This document shows, piece by piece, positions 10,549 to 17,940 of a DNA stretch of 42,577 nucleotides. The notes below the pieces were generated by a model that was not told where the DNA came from, ran no database searches, and saw only the letters and a list, made by a program, of their open reading frames with translations. Origin of the DNA: Caulobacter sp. BK020 (GTDB lineage: Bacteria; Pseudomonadota; Alphaproteobacteria; Caulobacterales; Caulobacteraceae); contig NZ_SLZL01000029.1 of NCBI RefSeq assembly GCF_004342605.1, positions 1-42,577 of the forward strand, given 5' to 3'. Every line of letters begins with the position of its first letter. Position 1 is the first letter of the stretch. Position numbers and translations under genes: made by a program.

Positions 10549-10681
10549 GCTGATCTTTGGTCTCTAGGTTGTGGGAAGCCCTGCGATGAGCGCCGCCATG
10601 TGACGGTTCTCGGGATTCCGGGTGATGTGGATTTCTGATGCGGACCGCCGTGTCCTGAACGGCGGCGAGACGGGCGGTGGA

Positions 10682-11332
10682 TTAGCCCTTGGGGTTTCCC
10701 CACCGGGCGCGCGCCGTCTCGACAATGCGGCGGGCCGCATCGAAGGACTGGGATATAGTCATTTCCGACGTATCAAGCAAGACGGCGTCGGGGGCCTGGG
10801 TCAGCGGGGCCGAGGCGCGGCCGCTGTCGCGCTCGTCGCGCTTGCGAATGTCGGCCAGGATTTCCTCGAAGGTGACGCTTTCGCCCTGGCCGACCAGCTG
10901 CTTCCAGCGACGGTCGGCCCGGACCTCGGGGCTGGCGGTGACGAACAGCTTGGCCGGCGCCTCGGGGGCGATGACTGTGCCGATGTCGCGGCCGTCGATG
11001 ACGCTGCCGGGCTCGCGGCGGGCGAAGTCGCGCTGCAGGTCGAACAGGGCGGCGCGGACGCCCGGATGCACGGCCACGCGGCTGGCCGCCTCGCCGGCCT
11101 GGCGGGTGCGGACTTCGGCGTTTTCCAGTTCGGCCAGCGCCAGGCCCCGCGCCGCGGCCTCGGCCGCGACCGGGTCGTCGAGATCGCCGCCGGCGTCCAG
11201 CAGCCGCACGCCCACAGCGCGGTAGAGCAGGCCGGTGTCGAGCATCGGATAGCCGTAGAGCGCGGCCAGGCGGCTGGCGACCGTGCCCTTGCCCGAGGCG
11301 GCGGGACCATCGACGGCGATGACGAAGGCCAT
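10682..11332 (-). CDS. cmk: Cytidylate kinase
   Basis: A 216-residue enzyme that phosphorylates CMP and dCMP with ATP in pyrimidine nucleotide synthesis and salvage. The P-loop is 'VDGPAASGKGTVASRLA' at residues 7-23. 'VIDGRDIGTVIAPEAPAKLFVTASPEVRA' is the conserved NMP-binding and lid region. The chosen ATG at 11332 gives the usual MxFVIAVDGPA start; the open frame continues upstream to 11515, but only through the lipoprotein gene in another frame. The start is 5 bases after the lipoprotein stop, so aroA-lipoprotein-cmk form a tight operon, with rpsA next. Confidence 0.96.
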   Translation of the reverse strand: MAFVIAVDGPAASGKGTVASRLAALYGYPMLDTGLLYRAVGVRLLDAGGDLDDPVAAEAAARGLALAELENAEVRTRQAGEAASRVAVHPGVRAALFDLQRDFARREPGSVIDGRDIGTVIAPEAPAKLFVTASPEVRADRRWKQLVGQGESVTFEEILADIRKRDERDSGRASAPLTQAPDAVLLDTSEMTISQSFDAARRIVETARARWGNPKG

Positions 11333-11337
11333 GGCGA

Positions 11338-11574
11338 TCAACCTTTCCTGGCGAGGAGGGTTTCTGGCCGCGCCCAGCCTTGCCCCTCCATGCATCGATC
11401 CCAGGCCGCCAACCGCTCCTCGGCCTCGACCATCACCTCGTCGGGTTGCTTGGCGGGCCGACACTTCGCCCTGGCGGTGGAAAGGGGCGCGGCGCCGGCT
11501 TCGATCCGCGTCCATTGCGGCGAAGCGCAGCCGGCCAGCGACAGGCTCGCCACGAGGAGCAAGACGGCCCTCAT
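11338..11574 (-). CDS. Small predicted lipoprotein between aroA and cmk
   Basis: A 78-residue protein. Residues 1-15 are a hydrophobic signal sequence ending in a lipobox, 'LSLAGC', so Cys16 should be lipidated after export. The mature part has two further cysteines (in 'AKCRPAKQ' and 'WDRCMEGQGW'), which could form a disulfide, and a C-terminal 'MEGQGWARP'. No family can be named. The start ATG overlaps the aroA stop (ATGA at 11571-11574) and the stop is 5 bases from cmk, so it is translated within a housekeeping operon. It is hidden within a longer open frame that shadows aroA. Confidence 0.8.
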   Translation of the reverse strand: MRAVLLLVASLSLAGCASPQWTRIEAGAAPLSTARAKCRPAKQPDEVMVEAEERLAAWDRCMEGQGWARPETLLARKG

Positions 11575-12905
11575 GCCTCGGCGATCGCTCCGCCCAGGCC
11601 GCGCATCATCTCGGCGAAGCCGGGGAAGCTGGTGGCGATCATGCCCGGCTCGTCGACCGAGACCGGCGCCTGGGCGGCCAGGCCCAGGATCAGGTGGCTC
11701 ATGGCGATGCGGTGGTCGCCGTGGGTCTCGACCAGGGCCCCGCCGCGCGGCGCCTGGCCGGTCCCGCGGACGATGAAGCCCTCGGGCTCTTCCTCGACAT
11801 CGACGCCGCAGGCTTCCAGGCCGGCGGCGGTCAGGGCGATGCGGTCGCTTTCCTTGACCCGCATCTCGCCGACCCCGCGCATGATCGTCTCGCCCGTGGC
11901 GAAGGCGGCGGCGATGGCCAGGATCGGATATTCGTCGATCATCGCCGGAGCGCGTTCGGGCGGCACGACGACGCCCTTCATGTCGGGAGAGTAGCGAGCG
12001 GTGATGTCGCCCACCTGCTCGCCGCTGCTCTCGCGGACGTTCGAGATCGTCAGGTCCGCGCCCATCTCCTGCAGCGTCGTGAACAGGCCGGTGCGCAGTT
12101 CGTTGAGCATCACGCCCTCGACCGTCACTTCTGAGCCCGGCACGATCAGCCCGGCCACCAGCGGGAAGGCCGCCGACGAAGGGTCGCCGGGCACGGCCAC
12201 GTGGGTCCCGGTCAGCTTCTGGCCGGCCGGCAGGCGGATATGGCGCACGACATGGTCGCCGTGGGCGCGATCCTCGACGATCACCTCGGCCCCGAAGGCG
12301 CGCAGCATGCGCTCGGTGTGGTCGCGGGTGGCTTCGGGCTCGATCACCTCGACCCCGCCCTCGGCGTGCAGGCCGGCCAGCAGCACGGCCGACTTCACCT
12401 GGGCCGAGGCCATCGGCAGCTTGTAGGACAGGCCGCGCAGGTTGCCGCCCTTCAGGGTCAGCGGCAGGCGGCCCTTGTCGCGGCCCAGCCAGGTGGCGCC
12501 CATCCGGGCCAGCGGATCCAGCACCCGTCCCATCGGCCGGCCGCGCAGGGAGCTGTCGCCGGTGAAGGTGGCGCATAGCGGAAAGCCGGCCGCCGCGCCC
12601 ATGATCAGCCGCACGCCGGTGCCGGCGTTGCCGCAGTCGACCACGTCCGACGGCTCGGAGAAGCCGCCATGGCCCTCGACCCGCCAGCGGCCGACGCCCT
12701 CCTGCTCGACCCGCGCCCCGAACGAACGCATGGCCTGGGCGGTCGCCAGCACGTCGGCGCCCTCCAGCAGGCCCTCGACCGTCGTGGTCCCCGAAGCCAG
12801 GGCGCCGAGGATCATCGAACGGTGGGAAATCGACTTGTCGCCGGGGGCCCGGACGGTTCCCCACAAGGCCCCGCCGGGCGTGCTCTTCAGTCCAGCCGCC
12901 GTCAT
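11571..12905 (-). CDS. aroA: 3-phosphoshikimate 1-carboxyvinyltransferase (EPSP synthase)
   Basis: A 444-residue enzyme that transfers the enolpyruvyl group of PEP to shikimate 3-phosphate in the aromatic amino acid pathway. Motifs: 'VRAPGDKSISHRSMILGALASG' near residue 18, 'DCGNAGTGVRLIMG', and 'PAMIDEYPILAIAAAFA'. The last two resemble the class II (CP4-like) group of alphaproteobacteria. The position that is Ala in CP4 (NAATG) is Gly here (NAGTG). The ATG at 12905 gives the conventional start; the frame is open to 13046. It is divergent from the TIGR02300 gene and first in the operon with the small lipoprotein and cmk. Confidence 0.96.
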   Translation of the reverse strand: MTAAGLKSTPGGALWGTVRAPGDKSISHRSMILGALASGTTTVEGLLEGADVLATAQAMRSFGARVEQEGVGRWRVEGHGGFSEPSDVVDCGNAGTGVRLIMGAAAGFPLCATFTGDSSLRGRPMGRVLDPLARMGATWLGRDKGRLPLTLKGGNLRGLSYKLPMASAQVKSAVLLAGLHAEGGVEVIEPEATRDHTERMLRAFGAEVIVEDRAHGDHVVRHIRLPAGQKLTGTHVAVPGDPSSAAFPLVAGLIVPGSEVTVEGVMLNELRTGLFTTLQEMGADLTISNVRESSGEQVGDITARYSPDMKGVVVPPERAPAMIDEYPILAIAAAFATGETIMRGVGEMRVKESDRIALTAAGLEACGVDVEEEPEGFIVRGTGQAPRGGALVETHGDHRIAMSHLILGLAAQAPVSVDEPGMIATSFPGFAEMMRGLGGAIAEA

Positions 12906-12953
12906 GCCGAAACCGGCTCCTTGGTCATGGTGGTTTTCGCGAGGGGATTGCTT

Positions 12954-12982
12954 TTGACAGCGGCCCTTCGTCATGGCAAGTG
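12954..12982 (+). promoter_or_regulatory. Possible housekeeping promoter for the TIGR02300 gene
   Basis: TTGACA at 12954-12959 matches a -35 element, but the -10 is not clear by eye (Caulobacter -10 elements are weakly conserved). It lies about 65 bases before the chosen TTG start, in the divergent gap shared with aroA. Confidence 0.3.
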
Positions 12983-13021
12983 ACCCGCCGCTTTTCCCAT
13001 CTGGATCAAAGGGTCGCCGCC

Positions 13022-13489
13022 TTGGCCAATCCCGAATTGGGCGCAAAACAGATTTGCCCCAACTGCCAATCGAAGTTCTACGATCTGAACCGCCGCCCGG
13101 CCGTCTGCCCCAAATGCGGTGAGACGTTCGATCCGGAAGAGGCGCTGAAGTCGCGCCGCGTGCGCGCCCGCGCCGTCACGCCGGACTACGACGCCGAGGA
13201 CGAGAAGGAGTCGGTCGCGCCGAAGGAGGCCGACGGCTACGAGGACGAGGTCGACGAGACTCCGGAAATCGACGAGGCCGCCGAGGAAGTCGTCGAGACC
13301 GACGACGACGACGGCGATCCGACCACCGCCCCGGCTCCGGGCGGCGACGACCTGGGCGTGGATTTCTCGGAAGACGAGGATCTGGCCGAGGACGAAGCCG
13401 ACGACGTTCCGTTCCTTGAGGACGAAGACGAGGACGACGTCCTCGACGACGAAATCGAGGGCCTGCCGGGCGCAGACGACGACGACTGA
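13022..13489 (+). CDS. TIGR02300 family acidic zinc-ribbon protein
   Basis: A 155-residue protein. The N-terminus 'MANPELGAKQICPNC' is the family hallmark. Cys12, Cys15, Cys29 and Cys32 (CPNC and CPKC) form a likely zinc ribbon. From about residue 60 the protein is extremely acidic and low in complexity, with runs of Asp and Glu ending in DDDD, so this part is probably disordered. Function is unknown; the family is restricted mostly to alphaproteobacteria. The start is inferred to be TTG at 13022 because family members begin there; an in-frame GTG at 12980 would add 14 residues. It is divergent from aroA, and tRNA-Ala follows. Confidence 0.85.
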   Translation: MANPELGAKQICPNCQSKFYDLNRRPAVCPKCGETFDPEEALKSRRVRARAVTPDYDAEDEKESVAPKEADGYEDEVDETPEIDEAAEEVVETDDDDGDPTTAPAPGGDDLGVDFSEDEDLAEDEADDVPFLEDEDEDDVLDDEIEGLPGADDDD

Positions 13490-13562
13490 GGTCGTCGTCC
13501 GTCAGGCTTCCCTGCGAAAATTTTGCAGAACAACGGTTCGAAAAATTTTCCGAAAAAAGTTC

Positions 13563-13594
13563 GCCGGGAGGGTTGATCCAAAAATCCTCCCGGC
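13563..13594 (+). terminator. Possible terminator hairpin after the TIGR02300 gene
   Basis: A 9-bp perfect stem (GCCGGGAGG at 13563-13571 against CCTCCCGGC at 13586-13594) with a 14-base A-rich loop. No T-run follows, so it may stabilise the mRNA end rather than terminate. It lies between the gene and the tRNA. Confidence 0.4.
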
Positions 13595-13688
13595 ATAGGT
13601 TCCGCGCCTCTTCGGGGGCCACCTAGTCGGAATCGCCGGAGAGACTGAGGAATACCAGCGCTTCCGAAGGGAAACCTGGGAAAACCTT

Positions 13689-13764
13689 GGGGCTATAGCT
13701 CAGCTGGTAGAGCGCTTGAATGGCATTCAAGAGGTCAGCGGTTCGACTCCGCTTAGCTCCACCA
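13689..13764 (+). tRNA. tRNA-Ala (anticodon GGC)
   Basis: A 76-base cloverleaf with an encoded CCA end. The acceptor stem is GGGGCTA against TAGCTCC, with one G-T pair. The D arm contains AGCTCAGCTGGTAGAGC. The anticodon stem CTTGA/TCAAG encloses loop ATGGCAT, giving anticodon GGC for GCC codons, which are very frequent here. The T arm has GGTTCGACTCC. Confidence 0.97.
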
Positions 13765-13765
13765 A

Positions 13766-13799
13766 AACGGCCGCTTCCCTAAAGGGAGCGGCCGTTTCC
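13766..13799 (+). terminator. Terminator of tRNA-Ala
   Basis: A 14-bp stem with one bulged T (AACGGCCGCTTCCCT against AGGGAGCGGCCGTT) with a 2-base AA gap between the written arms, ending in TTT. It begins two bases after the tRNA CCA. Confidence 0.75.
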
Positions 13800-13825
13800 A
13801 TGTCCGGCGCCCCGTCGCCATCGCT

Positions 13826-14797
13826 TCAGTCCGCCCACAACGTCCGCGCCTCCTCGGCGATGACGTCCGGATATTCTTCCGGCCAGAACAGCTTGGCCTT
13901 GGACAGGCGCCGCACGCCCCGCGAGTTCGGCAGCAGGCGATCCAGATAGTCCGGGCTTTCCTTGGCGAAGATGTCGTCGGCCATGCCCCAGACGATGCGC
14001 GTGGGAACCTTGCACCGGCCCAGGGCGGCCTCGATCCCGGCCAGGGGGTTGGGGTCCAGGCCCAGGGTGTAGGCGTTGACCAGGGCCTTGCTGGCCGGAG
14101 TGGCGACCAACGGGCCGAAATACATGGCGATCGCCGCGTCGGTCGGCTGGCTGGGATCGGAGAAGCACATGCCGCCGAAGCCCTGCGGCGAGCGGGCCAG
14201 CTTCGGGTCCTTGAACCAGGGAACCAGCCATTGGTCGGGATAGGTCCCTTCGCGGGCCAGGGCCACGACCGGCTGCAGGGCCGGCGGCGGACTGTCGGGC
14301 TCGACGTCGCAATTGGTCAGCAGCAGGGTGCGGACCCGGTGCGGAAAGCGGGTGACGAAGAGCTGGGCCACCGCCCCGCCGCTGTCGTTGGCGACCAGAT
14401 CGACGCTGGCGATCCCCAGCGCGTCGAGGAACGCCGCCAGCATGTCGGCCTGGTCCGACGGCGTCACGCCCTGGCCGGCCGCCACCCGGGTGAAGCCCAG
14501 GCCCAGGGAATCCGGCGCGATGCAGCGACGCTGGCCCGACAACCGGTCGAACGCCCCGCGCCACTGGAAGCTGTTGAGCGGAAAGCCGTGCAGGAACAGG
14601 GCGACCGGGCCGGCGCCGCGCTCGACATAGGCGATGTCGCCAAACCGGGTCGGTTGATGGCGGCGGGCCGCGTTCCAGGCGCGCGCGGCCCGGGCGTCGT
14701 CCTCGGCGCGCGGCGGCGTCCCTTCGGCGCTGGCGGGACCCGCGCCCGCCAAGGTCGCTAGGCTGGCGGCGGCGGTCAGAAACTGTCGTCTTTGCAT
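13826..14797 (-). CDS. Exported alpha/beta hydrolase, Asp-nucleophile type (Tat-like signal)
   Basis: A 323-residue protein. The N-terminus 'MQRRQFLTAAASLATLAGAGPASA' has a twin-arginine motif and hydrophobic core, suggesting folded export via Tat. The oxyanion segment is 'LFLHGFPLNSFQW' (His70-Gly71). The nucleophile elbow reads A-N-D-S-G, placing Asp138 at the position of the nucleophile in haloalkane dehalogenases and epoxide hydrolases (compare G-H-D-W-G). The usual C-terminal catalytic histidine is not obvious: the expected segment reads 'SKAKLFWPEEYPDVIAEE'. The substrate cannot be assigned. It is divergent from the MmyB-like regulator with a 119-base gap, a typical regulator-target arrangement. 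RBS AGAGGA precedes the ATG. Confidence 0.85.
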   Translation of the reverse strand: MQRRQFLTAAASLATLAGAGPASAEGTPPRAEDDARAARAWNAARRHQPTRFGDIAYVERGAGPVALFLHGFPLNSFQWRGAFDRLSGQRRCIAPDSLGLGFTRVAAGQGVTPSDQADMLAAFLDALGIASVDLVANDSGGAVAQLFVTRFPHRVRTLLLTNCDVEPDSPPPALQPVVALAREGTYPDQWLVPWFKDPKLARSPQGFGGMCFSDPSQPTDAAIAMYFGPLVATPASKALVNAYTLGLDPNPLAGIEAALGRCKVPTRIVWGMADDIFAKESPDYLDRLLPNSRGVRRLSKAKLFWPEEYPDVIAEEARTLWAD

Positions 14798-14916
14798 GGT
14801 CTGATCCTCTGGCGGGACGAAAGCCCCGCTGCGACGGAGGACTAGAACCGCCCGATCACCGGCTCCATGACCTGGAAGGTTATGGCGATCATGCCCGGCG
14901 CGGTTAGTGTCAGGTC

Positions 14917-15741
14917 ATGAACACCATGACCTCGCCGCCGTCCCGCTCCGCGCCCGCCCTGGCCGACCACCCGCTCGGCGACCTGCTGCGCCAATGGCGA
15001 AGCGCGCGCCGGATGAGTCAGATGGACCTGGCGCTGGAGGCCGGAATCTCGACCCGCCACCTCAGCTATGTCGAGACCGGCAAGGCCCGACCCAGCCGCG
15101 AACTGGTCGCCCTGCTGGCCGGGGCGCTGGACATGCCCATGCGCGACCGCAACGCCCTGCTGGTCGTCGCCGGCTACGCGCCCGGCTATCGCGAGACCGC
15201 CCTGTCGGACCCGCAGATGGCCCTGGTGCGACGAGCCATCGAGTTCATCCTGGGCCAGCAGGAACCCTATCCCGCCTTCGTGGTGAACCGGCATTGGGAC
15301 GTGCTGATGGCCAATCGGGGCCTGGTCCGGGTGTTCGACTGGCTGCGCGACGGGATCCGGCCGCACGGCAACATCATGCGTCAGGTCTTCGATCCGGCCG
15401 ACATGAGGCCCTTCGTCGAGAACTGGGAGGAGGTGGCCGGCGACCTGATCCGTCACCTGCATCACGAAGCCGCCACCGACAAGGCGTCCCGCGCCCTGCT
15501 GGACGAGGTTCTGGCCTATCCGGACGTGCCGGCCCGCTGGGAGCAGCGCGAACTGGGCGCCACGCCCCTGCCCCTGATGACCGTCACCTTCCGCAAGGGC
15601 GACCGGCGCCTGACCTTCTTCTCGACCCTGACCACCTTCGGGACCTCGCGCGACATCACGCTGGAAGAGCTGCGGGTGGAATGCATGTTCCCCGCCGACG
15701 ACGACACGGCGGCCTTCTGCAAGGCGCTGGCGGAGGGTTGA
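14917..15741 (+). CDS. XRE-family regulator with MmyB-like ligand-binding domain
   Basis: A 274-residue protein. Residues about 20-75 form a helix-turn-helix: 'LRQWRSARRMSQMDLALEAGISTRHLSYVETGKARPS'. The remaining 190 residues form the MmyB-like PAS-related domain seen in 'YPAFVVNRHWDVLMANRGLVRVF' and 'FFSTLTTFGTSRDITLEELRVE'. Such proteins bind small lipophilic ligands and usually regulate an adjacent oxidoreductase or hydrolase gene. Here the divergent alpha/beta hydrolase is the obvious candidate target (inference). ATG codons at 14917 and 14926 are both usable; the first is taken. A REP-like repeat block begins 18 bases after the stop. Confidence 0.9.
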   Translation: MNTMTSPPSRSAPALADHPLGDLLRQWRSARRMSQMDLALEAGISTRHLSYVETGKARPSRELVALLAGALDMPMRDRNALLVVAGYAPGYRETALSDPQMALVRRAIEFILGQQEPYPAFVVNRHWDVLMANRGLVRVFDWLRDGIRPHGNIMRQVFDPADMRPFVENWEEVAGDLIRHLHHEAATDKASRALLDEVLAYPDVPARWEQRELGATPLPLMTVTFRKGDRRLTFFSTLTTFGTSRDITLEELRVECMFPADDDTAAFCKALAEG

Positions 15742-15759
15742 GCGCCCTCTGACGAGACT

Positions 15760-15826
15760 GGGGACGCGCACTCACGCCTCGGCGTTTGCCGGGTTGGCGT
15801 TGGGGTCAGGGTGAGTGCGTGTCCCC
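15760..15826. repeat. REP-like inverted pair 1
   Basis: A unit reading GGGGACGCGCACTCACGCC at 15760-15778 is followed in reverse orientation by AGGGTGAGTGCGTGTCCCC at 15808-15826. The units share the core GGGGAC-R-CGCACTCAC. The spacer is 29 bases. This is arranged like a BIME (paired REP elements). Confidence 0.8.
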
Positions 15827-15880
15827 TGTGTCGTCCGCTGAGCTTGGGGTTCCCGGCTCCATGAGGCCGTGGACGAAGGA

Positions 15881-15948
15881 GGGGACACGCACTCACGTCA
15901 GGCCCAGTGGATCAGCCCGCGAAGACTGTGGCGTGAGTGCGCGTCCCC
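15881..15948. repeat. REP-like inverted pair 2
   Basis: A second copy of the arrangement: GGGGACACGCACTCACGTC at 15881-15899 faces GGCGTGAGTGCGCGTCCCC at 15930-15948. With pair 1 this makes four alternating copies of the same 19-base unit in 190 bases. Confidence 0.8.
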
Positions 15949-16615
15949 GGCGCGGGGATTGAGCGCCGTCCATCCCCGCGAACGACGGAGCGAAGTCCAG
16001 CAAATTCAACACCCTGAAGAAAAAGCAGCGTCACCGATCCTCGGTGCTCGAAACCCTCGCATACTGAAAGGGTCTCCATCACGGGGAGGGCTCTTGGTAC
16101 CGGCCCAAGCAGGCGATGGGGATGGAACCGAGCGGGGCCGGCTGGGCCTGGCGGTCGGGTCGTTTCGGGAGGCGGGGCTCAGAAGGTCCCAAGGTCCGGG
16201 GCGGACGATGGCGGGACAATCGGGTCGACGGGGCCGGGAAGCAAAAACCGGCCCGTTCCAGGATCAGTCGGAGTCGCCGACGGCCCCTTCCGGGCGACTT
16301 TGATCCTGCCCGCCCGAGGGGGAACGTCGATCGGGATGAAACAGGCCCTCAGTTGCCGTCCCTTGAGAAGAACGGTTTCGCGGAGCGGTCAGGTCTAGCC
16401 GAAACGCACACACACTATTCACGGTCATCCGGGCTCGGCCCGGACCGCTCCGCGCCTCCCCACCCACTCAGCGGCTTTCCGCGTGAGGACGAGAGGTCGC
16501 GCCACGATTGGGGACAGGCGCATGCGCCTGTCCCAGCCGAGCCAAAGACCCCCTCAGTTGCTTCGTACAGCTCCCCTACGGGGGGATCGCCCCAAACCGA
16601 CAGGAGAAACCCGTC
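15949..16615. other. Gene-free region rich in hairpins
   Basis: No credible gene between the REP-like pairs and the small basic protein; the open frames here have atypical, arginine-rich content and no RBS. Visible structures are an imperfect hairpin at 16228-16256 (ACGGGGCCGG with CCGGCCCGT), a 7-bp hairpin at 16428-16444 (TCCGGGC-TCG-GCCCGGA) and the 24-bp palindrome at 16511-16534. No RNA gene is recognised. It looks like a repeat accumulation site. Confidence 0.6.
16511..16534. repeat. 24-bp perfect palindrome, second copy
   Basis: GGGACAGGCGCA joined to TGCGCCTGTCCC, centred on GCATGC. It is base-for-base identical to the core of the palindrome at 5745-5772. Here it precedes the small basic protein by about 80 bases. 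Confidence 0.85.
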
Positions 16616-16858
16616 ATGCCCAAGTCCAAGCCGCCCCGTCGCCGCAAGATCCGCCGCGCCAATGACCTTCGCGTGCTGATGATCGAAAGCGCCCAGGCCG
16701 CCCTGGCCTTCAACGACGCCCTACTGGAAAAGATCGACGACTTGCTCAGCCGGACGCCCAAGGGGCCGAACAGGACCGCCTTGCTGACCTGGCGCGCGGA
16801 GATGAAGTCGCATCGGCCGGGCCTGCTGGAAAGCCGGGCCGACGCCATGAAGCCGTAG
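16616..16858 (+). CDS. Small basic hypothetical protein
   Basis: An 80-residue protein with a very basic N-terminus ('MPKSKPPRRRKIRRAN') followed by a predicted helix 'LRVLMIESAQAALAFNDALLEKIDDLLSR'. The basic head would suit nucleic acid binding, but no family is recognised. A good RBS (AGGAG, 8 bases upstream) decides the start at 16616; an in-frame ATG at 16508 lies within the palindrome and is not credible. It converges on cysQ. Confidence 0.6.
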   Translation: MPKSKPPRRRKIRRANDLRVLMIESAQAALAFNDALLEKIDDLLSRTPKGPNRTALLTWRAEMKSHRPGLLESRADAMKP

Positions 16859-16885
16859 AGCTTGTCGCGCTCGGATAGACCGGCT

Positions 16886-17674
16886 TTAGGCGCCCCGCGC
16901 CACGAACCAGCCGTTGCGAAAGCCCTGGTCGGCCTTGCCATAGGTGAAGGCCTCACCCTCGGGCGTGGTGAACCGGCCGCCGGCGGCGACCAGGATGGCG
17001 TGGCCGGCGGCCGTGTCCCATTCCATGGTCGGCCCGTGGCGCGGATAGATGTCGGCCGCGCCCTCGGCGATGCGGACCAGCTTGATCGAGCTGTCCATCG
17101 GCGCGCGCAGCGTGAAGCCGTACTGGGCCGCCAGCTCGGCCGCCCGCTCTTCCTTCATCGTATGGCTGACCAGGGCCAGGGCCTGGCCCTCGGGCCACGC
17201 CCGCGCCTGGACCCGGATCTCGGCGCCGCCGGGCCCTTCCCGCTTGAGCACGCCTTCGGCGCTCGTGAACCAGACCTCGCCCGTCGCCGGGGCGCAGATG
17301 GCGCCGGCCACGGGAGCGCCGTTGTCGATCAGGCCGATATTGACCGTGAAGTTGGGATCGCCGCGCACGAAGGCCTTGGTGCCGTCCACCGGGTCGACCA
17401 GGAAGAAGCGCGGCCCGATGGCGTCGGGCGTGCCGAACTCGCAGGCATGCTCCTCGGAGATCGCCGGGATTTCGGGAAAGCGCTCGGCCAGCCGGGCCAG
17501 GATCAGGCGCTCGCCGGCCTTGTCGGCCTCGGTGACCGGGCTCTCGTCGGCCTTGCGGACCACGTCCAGCTCGGTGCGCCAGAACGGCAGGATGACCTCG
17601 GCGGCCGCCTCGACGATCGTCGCCAGGTCGCGGCCCCAAGACGCAAGATCTTCCGCCAGGTTCGCATGGGCCAT
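16886..17674 (-). CDS. cysQ: 3'(2'),5'-bisphosphate nucleotidase, CysQ type
   Basis: A 262-residue member of the inositol monophosphatase superfamily. Motifs: 'ISEEHA' (metal-binding Glu), 'LVDPVDGTKAFVRGDPNFTVNIGLI' (DPxDGT with the CysQ-type TKxF...FTVNI) and 'TMEWDTAAGHAIL' (WDxAA). CysQ removes the 3' phosphate from adenosine 3',5'-bisphosphate produced by sulfate assimilation and sulfotransferases. The ATG abuts the TAA stop of the DUF3553 gene with no gap, so they are coupled. A related histidinol-phosphatase or inositol phosphatase role is possible but fits the motifs less well. Confidence 0.85.
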   Translation of the reverse strand: MAHANLAEDLASWGRDLATIVEAAAEVILPFWRTELDVVRKADESPVTEADKAGERLILARLAERFPEIPAISEEHACEFGTPDAIGPRFFLVDPVDGTKAFVRGDPNFTVNIGLIDNGAPVAGAICAPATGEVWFTSAEGVLKREGPGGAEIRVQARAWPEGQALALVSHTMKEERAAELAAQYGFTLRAPMDSSIKLVRIAEGAADIYPRHGPTMEWDTAAGHAILVAAGGRFTTPEGEAFTYGKADQGFRNGWFVARGA

Positions 17675-17860
17675 TTAACTTCCTCGGGGGTCGTCGCCGA
17701 CGAACAGCAGGGTGACGCGCGTCGCGTCGACCGTCTGCTTGCCGGCGTCTTCGAAATTGACGGTCACGCGATGGCCGATCACCGACTGCACCTGGCCCAG
17801 GCCCCAGTCGGGCTGGTCGGGATGGCGCACCAGGACGCCGGGCTCGAGAAACGGATCCAT
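17675..17860 (-). CDS. DUF3553 domain protein
   Basis: A 61-residue protein. 'MDPFLEPGVLVRHPDQPDWGLGQVQSVIGHRVTVNFEDAGKQ' resembles the small SH3-like beta fold of DUF3553, also seen near CarD/UvrD C-terminal tudor-like domains ('VRHPDWGLGQV'). Function is unknown; nucleic acid or protein binding is plausible. The start is the ATG at 17860; the frame is open to 17920 without a matching family sequence. It is divergent from chpT (80-base gap) and directly upstream of cysQ. Confidence 0.8.
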   Translation of the reverse strand: MDPFLEPGVLVRHPDQPDWGLGQVQSVIGHRVTVNFEDAGKQTVDATRVTLLFVGDDPRGS

Positions 17861-17940
17861 GACGCGCTCCTGATAGGCCGCCGTTCTTCGAGAAACCAGC
17901 CCCGTTTGCCAAAGTCCCAAATCACGCCAAAGATCGCGCC

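Noticed and set aside
13501..13560. An AT-rich inverted repeat (AAAATTTT twice) before tRNA-Ala considered as an attachment site
   Set aside because: No integrase gene, no duplicated tRNA 3' end and no phage genes are in the window. It is more likely part of the tRNA promoter region or of the preceding mRNA end.
15760..15948. The alternating repeats considered as a CRISPR array
   Set aside because: The units alternate in orientation and have unequal spacers, with no cas genes, which fits paired REP elements and not direct CRISPR repeats.
16508..16615. An upstream in-frame extension of the small basic protein
   Set aside because: It begins in the 24-bp palindrome and lacks an RBS, whereas the ATG at 16616 has AGGAG at the right distance.
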